Of a stretch of DNA of 36,819 nt, positions 30,795 through 36,819 are shown one piece after another (position 1 is the first letter of the stretch; each line of letters starts with the position of its first letter). Below the pieces are notes generated by a model, which worked only from the letters and a program-made list of their open reading frames with translations, did no database searches and was not told the origin of the DNA. The DNA comes from Phycisphaerales bacterium (GTDB lineage Bacteria > Planctomycetota > Phycisphaerae > Phycisphaerales > UBA1924): positions 1-36,819 of the forward strand of contig JACMLW010000189.1 of NCBI GenBank assembly GCA_014379385.1, written 5' to 3'. The position numbers were made by a program, and so were the translations under genes.

Positions 30795-31988
30795 ATGCCC
30801 AGCTTCCAATACCAGGCCGTGACCGCCGCGGGCGAGAAAGTCGCAGGTGTTCTCGCCGGCGCGAGCGAGCAGGCCGTGCTGACCGAGCTCGAGACCAGGC
30901 GGCTGGTGCCGGTCGTCCTTCGCGAACAAGAAAGCTCCGGCCCATTGTTCGGACGGCGCCTCGCATCCACACGCCAACTCGCGACCGCGTACGGCCAACT
31001 CGCCGATCTTTTGCGCGCGGGGGTTCCGCTCATGCGCGGTCTGCGGCTGCTCGGATCGCAGAAGGCGGTGCCTCGCCTTGCCAAGGTGTTCGGCGACGTG
31101 GCCGACGCGGTGTCGCAGGGCGGGGACCTTGCCGATGCGATGTCGGCGCGCCCGGAGGTGTTCGCGCCGGTGCATGTGGCGATGGTGCGAGCCGGCGAAA
31201 GGGGTGGATTCCTCGAGGGTGTCTTCGCGCGGCTGGCGGAGTTGCTGACCGCCCAGGCCGACATGCGGAGCAAGGTGGTCGGAAGTTTGGTGTATCCGGC
31301 GGTGCTGATGGGGGCGGGGTTGCTCATCATGGCGCTCATTTTCGGGGTGTTCATCCCGAAGTTCCGACCCATGTTTGAGCGGATGGAGCTGGGCACGCTC
31401 ACCAAGTTGGTGCTGGGGATGGGGGATCTTGCCGCGGGCTACGGCTTGCTGTTTCTGGGAGCGGCGGCGGTGCTGGGCGTATGGGTATGGCGGATGCTCC
31501 GCCGGCCATCCGTCCGATCGCGGGTGGCGGAGTTGAAGCTCAAGGTGCCGGTGATCGGTCCACTCGTCCGCTCGCTTGCGGTAGCGAGGTTCTGCCGCAT
31601 TCTGGGAACGATGCTGAGCAACGCGATCCCCATGCTGGCCGCGATGCAGATCGCCAAGGACGCGGCGGGCAGCCCCCCGCTGGAGCGGGCGATCGCGGAG
31701 GCATCCGAATCGGTGCGGCAGGGGGAGGCGCTGGCGCCGCCGCTCGCAAAGAGCGGGCTGTTCCCGGAGGACATCATCGAGATGATCGCGGTGGGTGAGT
31801 CGGCGAACAATCTTGATGCGGTGCTGCTCACGATCGCGGAGACGGCGGAGAAGCGTGTGGACCGGTTGATGAGCGGGGCGGTCAAGCTGATCGAGCCGGG
31901 GATGATCATCATCCTCGCGGTGGCCATTGGTCTTGTCGCGTGGGCCCTCATTTCGCCCATTGTGAACATGAGCAAGGATTTTGGGTAA
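30795..31988 (+). CDS. gspF: Type II secretion inner-membrane protein GspF
   Basis: 397 residues, GspF/PilC family platform protein. MPSFQYQAVTAAGEKVAGVL is the family start. Two T2SF domains follow: QLADLLRAGVPLMRGLRLL, and later RILGTMLSNAIPMLAAMQIA with FPEDIIEMIAVGESANNLDA. Three membrane spans lie at about residues 170-195, 215-235 and 370-390. It works with the GspE ATPase (not seen in this window) to move pseudopilins. It is first of a seven-gene block on the + strand. TAGACT at 30781 lies only 8 bases before the ATG, so the message may be nearly leaderless. Confidence 0.93.
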   Translation: MPSFQYQAVTAAGEKVAGVLAGASEQAVLTELETRRLVPVVLREQESSGPLFGRRLASTRQLATAYGQLADLLRAGVPLMRGLRLLGSQKAVPRLAKVFGDVADAVSQGGDLADAMSARPEVFAPVHVAMVRAGERGGFLEGVFARLAELLTAQADMRSKVVGSLVYPAVLMGAGLLIMALIFGVFIPKFRPMFERMELGTLTKLVLGMGDLAAGYGLLFLGAAAVLGVWVWRMLRRPSVRSRVAELKLKVPVIGPLVRSLAVARFCRILGTMLSNAIPMLAAMQIAKDAAGSPPLERAIAEASESVRQGEALAPPLAKSGLFPEDIIEMIAVGESANNLDAVLLTIAETAEKRVDRLMSGAVKLIEPGMIIILAVAIGLVAWALISPIVNMSKDFG

Positions 31989-32097
31989 CTGGGTCGGGCG
32001 TCGCCGGGTGATTCCTACGCCGACCCAACTGCGATCCGATACACTGCATTGCAGCGGGCCGACACGGATTGTCGCCGCGGAACCAGGAGGCCGAGTG

Positions 32098-32643
32098 ATG
32101 TTGACGACCGAACTGACCAATGACCGCGCCAGCCGTTCCCATTCTTTGGGCGCAAACGTTGTCCCGGGCGGCGCGAGGGGCTTCACGCTTATTGAAGTGA
32201 TGGTTGTGATCGCGATTCTGCTGGCGATCGTCGGGCTGGTCGCGGTGAATGTGATCGGCCGGAAGAAGGATGCGAGCGTCGGCACGACCCAGATCCAGCT
32301 CAAGACGCTGAAGTCGGCTCTCGATACGTTCTTTGCAGACTTTGACCGCTACCCCACCGACGAGGAAGGCCTCACGGTGCTGTGGAATAAGACCACGATG
32401 GCCGAGGAAGACCAGGCCAAGTGGAAGGGCTACATGAGCGAGCCCGTTCCCACGGATACCTGGAGCTCCGCGTGGGGATACCGGCAGACCGGCGAGCGGG
32501 CCCCCGAGGGGAAGTTCGATCTCTGGTCGAACGGCCCGGACAAACAAGAAGGCACCGACGACGACATCCACGTATGGAAGACCGCGGCCGATGACGAGGG
32601 CATGAGCGACACCCCGCCTCCGCCACCACCCACCGGCGGCTGA
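32098..32643 (+). CDS. gspG: Type II secretion major pseudopilin GspG
   Basis: 181 residues. The prepilin peptidase site is GGARG|FTLIEVMVVIAI with Glu at +5 (E33). FFADFDRYPTDEEGL, SEPVPTDTWSSAWGY and FDLWSNGPDKQEGTDDDI match GspG, the last being the calcium loop. A C-terminal extension ending DTPPPPPPTGG is not part of the family core. The ATG has AGGAGG seven bases upstream, the best ribosome-binding site in the operon, fitting the abundant subunit. A 109-base gap after gspF carries a TACACT box (32040). Confidence 0.93.
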   Translation: MLTTELTNDRASRSHSLGANVVPGGARGFTLIEVMVVIAILLAIVGLVAVNVIGRKKDASVGTTQIQLKTLKSALDTFFADFDRYPTDEEGLTVLWNKTTMAEEDQAKWKGYMSEPVPTDTWSSAWGYRQTGERAPEGKFDLWSNGPDKQEGTDDDIHVWKTAADDEGMSDTPPPPPPTGG

Positions 32644-32662
32644 TCTCACTGGGGAACTCATC

Positions 32663-33490
32663 ATGATCCCGCCCTGGCGCACAACCGGCATGGGGCGAGG
32701 GGGGCGCACCCGACGAGCCTTGGCCCGGGGCCTGACGCTCATCGAGCTGATGGTGGTCATTGCGCTGCTGGTCGCGCTGGCGGCGCTGGTGGTGCCGACG
32801 TTTCTCAGGCCGTCGGAAGAATCGATGCGTGCCGCGGTGGAGCAAACCGGCGCGGCGGTGACGCTCGCGCGCGCCGATGCCATGCGTCGCGGCGTGCCTG
32901 TGGAGCTGCGGGCCAGAATGGTTGAGGGGGTTGTTGAACTAAGCATGGTGGCGCGCATTCGGTCATCGCGGGACTCGACGGAGCGCGAGCCCGACCGGGG
33001 TTTCGAGTCCGACGGCCTGCCGCAGGAGCAGGTCGAACCGCTCGCGGACGATCCCCAAGATGCCGAGGATGTTTTGCTGGACCTCCCCAGTGGGGTTCGG
33101 ATCGAGCGGGCCGACGGCCAGAACCGCGCCGAGCAGCACATCGATGCGGGTGAGGACGAGGGTGACGAGCCCGATGGGAGGAGCGCCGCCGCGGGCTTGC
33201 ACGGCGGCTTTGACTCCCACATCCTCGCGATCCTGCTGCCGGATGGACAACTGCTCGGCGAGGCTTCGTGGGTGCTCGTGCGAGGCGAAGGAGCGGCGCG
33301 GCTGCGAATGAGGATCACGGTTTCAAGCTGGTCGGGCAACGTGCAAGCGGAGGCGTTGAGTATTGATGCGGAGGAAGGCGACGCTGCGGGCTCGGACGAC
33401 TCCCTGCCAGGCGGAGATGCCACTGCGGAGCGCGGCACGGATTCTTGGCCAGAGTTGTCCCCGGCGATAGACGAGGGCGCGCCACGATGA
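32663..33490 (+). CDS. gspH: Type II secretion minor pseudopilin GspH-like
   Basis: 275 residues. Prepilin site ARG|LTLIELMVVIAL with Glu +5 (E28), preceded by a long basic leader of 23 residues. The helix and GspH domain continue through AVTLARADAMRRGVPVELRA. The protein is longer than usual GspH (about 150-200) because of a highly acidic, Gln/Asp/Glu-rich insert at residues about 105-180 (EREPDRGFES..., EDEGDEPDGR) and an acidic C-terminal tail. GspH caps or initiates the pseudopilus. Its stop overlaps gspI (ATGA). Confidence 0.8.
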   Translation: MIPPWRTTGMGRGGRTRRALARGLTLIELMVVIALLVALAALVVPTFLRPSEESMRAAVEQTGAAVTLARADAMRRGVPVELRARMVEGVVELSMVARIRSSRDSTEREPDRGFESDGLPQEQVEPLADDPQDAEDVLLDLPSGVRIERADGQNRAEQHIDAGEDEGDEPDGRSAAAGLHGGFDSHILAILLPDGQLLGEASWVLVRGEGAARLRMRITVSSWSGNVQAEALSIDAEEGDAAGSDDSLPGGDATAERGTDSWPELSPAIDEGAPR

Positions 33491-34032
33491 GCCGCCACAC
33501 CCAGCGGCGCGGCGCCATGCTCCTGGAGCTCATGCTCTGCATCGCGCTGCTGGTCACGCTGGGCATCGCCATTCTCGATGCGCTGTCGCACGCATCGGAT
33601 TCCCTGCGGCAAGAGCGCGACGACGCGGTCGCGGCGGACCTTGCGCGATCCGCGATGGCGAAGCTGGAGGCAGGGCTTGCGACCGCGGAAACGCTCGATG
33701 GCCCTGCGGAGACATGGGAAGAGCAGCAAGCTGGAGGCGCGTTTGAGGACTCGCCTCCGGACCCGAACAAGGCGTGGTACCTGGATGTGCAGACCGAACC
33801 CACTGGGTTTGATGGCCTGACGCTCGTGGCCGTGACGGCGTACCGCTCGCGCGATGGCTCTCCGCTGGAAACAACGGGGTCGAGCCCGCGATTCACGCTG
33901 CGACAGCTTGTGAGGCTCGGCTCGCAACCGGTTGATGACGTCACCGACGGCACGTCCTCGCATGACGGCGCGAGTCGCCTCGGCGAACGGCTGCGCGGTG
34001 CAGGGGTGGCTTCTACAGAGGAACAACCGTGA
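33487..34032 (+). CDS. gspI: Type II secretion minor pseudopilin GspI-like
   Basis: 181 residues. QRRG|AMLLELMLCIALLVTLG has the cleavage Gly at 9 and Glu at +5 (E14). After the helix comes a small domain with RSAMAKLEAGLATAETLDG, resembling the GspI ArA..klEaG pattern. Position between gspH and gspJ supports the call. The start overlaps the gspH stop and its own stop overlaps the GTG of gspJ. Confidence 0.78.
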   Translation: MSRHTQRRGAMLLELMLCIALLVTLGIAILDALSHASDSLRQERDDAVAADLARSAMAKLEAGLATAETLDGPAETWEEQQAGGAFEDSPPDPNKAWYLDVQTEPTGFDGLTLVAVTAYRSRDGSPLETTGSSPRFTLRQLVRLGSQPVDDVTDGTSSHDGASRLGERLRGAGVASTEEQP

Positions 34033-34793
34033 GCCGCGCGCGGGCCTTCACATTGCTCGAGGTTCTGATCGCCATCGCGATCATGGCGATGCTCCTTGGA
34101 GGCCTTGGTTCGTTTTTGTGGGCGATGCAGTCGCGGCGCCAGGCGATCGGGACAACGAGCCGCGAGCTGCACACGGCGGGCGTCTTGTTTGACCGGATCG
34201 AGAGCGACCTGCTCGCGGGTGTCGCGGGAGGAGGGGGCGGACAATCGAGAAGCGGGATCAAAGGATCGCACGACGAACTGAGCGTGCTGTCTCGGTCTGT
34301 CTGGGTCAATGCCGCCGAGGGCGGCTCAATGGGACTTGGTACCGATCTCCAGCAGACGACCTTCCGGCATGATGGCGGTGGGGGCCGTCTGCTGATGGGA
34401 CGGCGTGATGCGGGAGGCGCCGCGAGCAGCGCCCCCGGGTGGCCCACGGAAGAACTTCTCTCGGATGAAGTTGCGCTCCTCCGCTTTCGGTATTTCGACG
34501 GCGCCGAATGGCTCCACTCGTTTGATTCCGCGATCACCGGGCTGCTGCCGGTGGCAATCGAGGTCGCGATCTGGTTCGGGCCGCCCGGATCGGTGTCGGC
34601 TTCATCTGAGGATCCGACTCAGGAAGTAGAGGCGTTCGAGCCGCTTGAACCCATGAGCGAGGACGCGGCCCCGCGCCGGTTTGCCGCCGCGCGACCCGCA
34701 CCCCTCGAGGCGCCGCTCTCGGCCCCCGGTCGCGTCCGTGTCATCATCGTGCCGGACGGCCCGGTTACGATCGCGAAAGACGGTGGATCATGA
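34029..34793 (+). CDS. gspJ: Type II secretion minor pseudopilin GspJ-like
   Basis: 254 residues from a GTG overlapping gspI. The prepilin site is SRARA|FTLLEVLIAIAIMAM, with Ala rather than Gly before the cut and Glu at +5 (E11). LFDRIESDLLAGV and LLRFRYFDGAEWLHSFDS, then LLPVAIEVAIWFG, are the GspJ signatures. An acidic/Pro-Ala-rich region of about 40 residues lies before the final RVRVIIVPDGP strand. GspI, J and K form the tip complex of the pseudopilus. Confidence 0.85.
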   Translation: MSRARAFTLLEVLIAIAIMAMLLGGLGSFLWAMQSRRQAIGTTSRELHTAGVLFDRIESDLLAGVAGGGGGQSRSGIKGSHDELSVLSRSVWVNAAEGGSMGLGTDLQQTTFRHDGGGGRLLMGRRDAGGAASSAPGWPTEELLSDEVALLRFRYFDGAEWLHSFDSAITGLLPVAIEVAIWFGPPGSVSASSEDPTQEVEAFEPLEPMSEDAAPRRFAAARPAPLEAPLSAPGRVRVIIVPDGPVTIAKDGGS

Positions 34794-36403
34794 CCGATCC
34801 CTCCTCCTCGGTTCACGGCCGGCACTCCTGTCGTCACGGCCTCATGCTGCTCGTCGTTCTGGTCACACTCGTCACCGCGGCGCTCACCGGCGTCGCAGCG
34901 CTCTATCTTGCGCAGGCCGAGCGTTCGTCGGCGAGGGTGGCAAGCCGGCTGCTGCAATCCCGAGCCGCGGCGTGGTCCGGCGTGCAGGCCGTCATGGCGG
35001 AACTCGCGGCGCAGCGGGAAGAGCTTCTCAGGGGCGCTGAACCCAAAGTGACCGGCAGTTTCACGCTTGATGAGCCGCAGCCCGGCGCTACAGGGCGGGC
35101 CACGCTCTTTCGGATCGTTCAGGTCAATGGCCGCGACCTTGTGAGCGAGGCCGCGAAACTCAACGTGAACCACGCGTCGACCGCAGCGATGGCCAACCTG
35201 CCGGGCTCGAGTGAATCGCTGGCGGCGACAGTCGTTCAGGCCCGCGCCGCCGGACCACTGATGAGCATCGGCGACGTGCCGGCGATCTTCGCCGCTCTTC
35301 CCCCGGAGGGCCAGAGTCTCACCGATGAGCCGACATGGCAAGCCGACCCGGCAGGCGGCGATGCGCCCGCGGGTCACCTGCTCCTTGCGGATCTCCTGAC
35401 GGTCTTCAGTACCGATCCAACGGTGCAGACAGGTGCTGCTGACTCGAGCGAGACCGGCCGCCGCCGCGTCCTGCTGGACCCGGCGCTTATCGAATCGCTC
35501 ACCGAGGCGCTCCGTAGGGGCCTTGACGATCAAATGGCGCCCCGTGCCGCGGCCTTGGCAAAAGCAACTGCCGAGGCCGCGACCGAGGGAGAAGTGGTCA
35601 CGCTCCTTCAGCAGAACGGCGTCAAGCCGGAGCACTGGGCGGGGCTGCTCGATCTGCTCACCGTGGTTGATGGCGACTACATCGCGGGCCGCATCGACCT
35701 TTTGCGGGCAGCAGAACCGACTCTTGTCAGTATCCCTGGATTTGACAGCGCCGCCGCCTCGAAGGCAGTGCAGCTGCGTGACAAGCTTGACTCCGAGGTG
35801 AGGGCTTCACCCACGTGGCTTGTGACCGAGGAGATCATGACCGCCGAGCAGTTCGCGGCCGCGATCGATTATGTGTGCTGCCGGAGTCTGCAGTGGCGCG
35901 TTCGCATCGAGGCAGGCACGATGCGGGTGTCCGAATCAGGCGACGCCCTGGGCTTCGCGCCGGACAATCTTGAAGATCGGGTGCTAGTCGAAGCGGTCAT
36001 CGATGTGGCCTCGCGGCGGCCCCGGGTGGCCTATTTGCGGGATATCACGCACTTAGAGTTGGCCAGGAGCGTTGAACAAGAGAAGTTCATCAAAGAAGAT
36101 GGAGATCGGGAGGGATCCCCGACGTCCGAGAACTCTGATGCCGCGGAATCATTCCCTGAACCGGCCCCCCAGGATCGGCGATTTAGAGAAGCGGGCTCGC
36201 GGAATGGCATCCCAGATGCCGAAGGAGAAATATCGGACGGGGACCGCAGCACGGCGCCGGATATAGGTGAACAATCCGGCGCCGAAGCCGGGGTTCCGCC
36301 CGCCGCCCGAAAGAGTGCCCGCCCGGGATCGAGCCGCGTTGGTCGTTGGAATGCTGGTGAACGAACGTCAGGCGGGTCGGGAAGGCACGGAGGTCAGCGA
36401 TGA
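34790..36403 (+). CDS. gspK: Type II secretion minor pseudopilin GspK-like
   Basis: 537 residues. Prepilin-like start RHG|LMLLVVLVTLVTAALTG without Glu at +5, as normal for GspK. LNVNHASTAAMANLPGSSE, then IGDVPAIFAALP, is the conserved helix-hairpin-helix-like block, and a second one, TLVSIPGFDSAAASKAVQL, appears about 190 residues later. It is longer than usual GspK (about 320) owing to a central expansion and a charged low-complexity C-terminal tail of about 110 residues. It starts in the gspJ stop (ATGA) and ends in the start of the next gene. Confidence 0.85.
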   Translation: MTDPSSSVHGRHSCRHGLMLLVVLVTLVTAALTGVAALYLAQAERSSARVASRLLQSRAAAWSGVQAVMAELAAQREELLRGAEPKVTGSFTLDEPQPGATGRATLFRIVQVNGRDLVSEAAKLNVNHASTAAMANLPGSSESLAATVVQARAAGPLMSIGDVPAIFAALPPEGQSLTDEPTWQADPAGGDAPAGHLLLADLLTVFSTDPTVQTGAADSSETGRRRVLLDPALIESLTEALRRGLDDQMAPRAAALAKATAEAATEGEVVTLLQQNGVKPEHWAGLLDLLTVVDGDYIAGRIDLLRAAEPTLVSIPGFDSAAASKAVQLRDKLDSEVRASPTWLVTEEIMTAEQFAAAIDYVCCRSLQWRVRIEAGTMRVSESGDALGFAPDNLEDRVLVEAVIDVASRRPRVAYLRDITHLELARSVEQEKFIKEDGDREGSPTSENSDAAESFPEPAPQDRRFREAGSRNGIPDAEGEISDGDRSTAPDIGEQSGAEAGVPPAARKSARPGSSRVGRWNAGERTSGGSGRHGGQR

Positions 36404-36819
36404 ACGGCAAGAGCGACCGCGTGCAAGTCGCGCTGAGCATCGAGAACGACCGGATGGTCGCTGTCGCCGCCACCATCGCTACCGCGCGCGTCCGCATCGA
36501 TGCCTGGACGGCCGCGGCCCGGCCCTCCAATGTTGATATGTCCGACGCTGTTGCCGTCGGACAGTGGGTTGCAGCCGAACTCCGTCAGGCGGGGCTGCTC
36601 GGCGCCGCCAAGCGCGGCGGGCTGGTCTTCGCCGTGCCTCGCGGCGAGGTGGTTCTTAAGCGCATCGCCTTCCCGGGCAACCCCGGCGCCGCGGAGCTTC
36701 CAGAGATGGTGCGGCTGCAGATGCTGCGGCAACTCACGGTGTCTCCGGAGACGGCTGCGATCGACTTCATTTCACTCGGTTCGCCGCCGCTGGCGAGCGT
36801 GAAGGCGGGCGTCAAAGCC
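36400..36819 (+). CDS. GspL/PilM-like protein, 3' end outside window
   Basis: An open frame starting at the ATG that overlaps the gspK stop (ATGA) and running off the right edge after 140 codons. DRVQVALSIENDRMVAVAAT resembles the first strand of an actin-like (ASKHA) domain. GLVFAVPRGEVVLKRIAFPG and AELPEMVRLQMLRQLTVSPE resemble the PilM/GspL block in which a (V)P...v..r.i.lP... strand precedes a helix. Position directly after gspK is where gspL normally sits. GspL links the ATPase to the platform at the inner membrane. The membrane span and periplasmic part, if any, lie beyond the window. Confidence 0.65.
   Translation, partial: MNGKSDRVQVALSIENDRMVAVAATIATARVRIDAWTAAARPSNVDMSDAVAVGQWVAAELRQAGLLGAAKRGGLVFAVPRGEVVLKRIAFPGNPGAAELPEMVRLQMLRQLTVSPETAAIDFISLGSPPLASVKAGVKA

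Noticed and set aside
31948-34026. Reverse-strand open frame of almost 700 codons antisense to gspG-gspI
   Set aside because: Arg/Ser/Pro-rich composition typical of the antisense of G+C-rich genes; the opposite strand carries clear pseudopilin genes with ribosome-binding sites.

Overview
The window is G+C-rich bacterial DNA and most likely comes from a planctomycete of the Phycisphaerae type. Four things point there: five small membrane proteins ending in a CxxCGYDL...CPECG zinc ribbon; a VPAPGAA...RRR (PEP-CTERM-like) sorting tail; intergenic DNA full of short palindromes and GGCACGAAGG / GGGCACTGGG words; and frequent GTG/TTG starts in ATGA/GTGA overlaps. kdsB (KDO activation) and a pseudopilin operon imply an outer membrane. 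The assignment rests on reading alone; no database was searched.

Layout. 1-1152: 3' part of a methyltransferase, convergent with a GNAT acetyltransferase. 1153-2964: repeat-rich island with one doubtful reverse-strand gene. 2965-5158: two zinc-ribbon membrane proteins, an anchored hypothetical protein and an unknown protein (possibly a degenerate Toprim protein), followed by a local duplication 653 bp apart. 5167-12334: an arginine/ornithine succinyltransferase (AST)-type catabolic cluster: M20 deacylase, class III aminotransferase, AstA and AstD, with an FAD amine/amino-acid oxidase on the opposite strand in the middle. 12397-13813: three overlapping zinc-ribbon membrane genes. 13802-15103: TlpA-like thioredoxin, reverse strand. 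15247-17966: ABC ATPase, ABC-2 permease and SCO1/SenC. 18031-21681: ECF-like sigma factor with a C-terminal AT-hook, a small unknown, a pseudo-receiver coupled to tilS, and a DUF2802-like membrane protein. 21697-23754: ureohydrolase and heme O synthase. 23876-23949: tRNA-Arg(TCT). 23957-26136 (reverse): def, fmt and an HExxH protein. 26289-28721: TPR protein and kdsB. 28851-29315: broken phytase-like PEP-CTERM gene, then a palindromic terminator. 29428-30558: citrate synthase. 30795-36819: type II secretion / pseudopilus operon gspF-G-H-I-J-K and the start of a GspL/PilM-like gene cut by the window edge.

How the genes fit together. AstA, the aminotransferase, AstD and the M20 deacylase could convert ornithine through N2-succinyl intermediates to glutamate and succinate. 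No AstB or AstE homologue is visible, and the ureohydrolase 9 kb away could supply ornithine if it is an arginase. SCO1, the ABC exporter pair and heme O synthase point to cytochrome oxidase assembly. def and fmt form the usual N-formyl-methionine pair. The gsp genes would build a pseudopilus across the envelope.

Most unusual items: the AST variant with its antisense oxidase, the 653-bp-spaced duplication and the odd protein inside it, the AT-hook sigma factor, the pseudo-receiver/tilS pair, the 13-base homopolymer in fmt, and the palindrome families in the repeat island.
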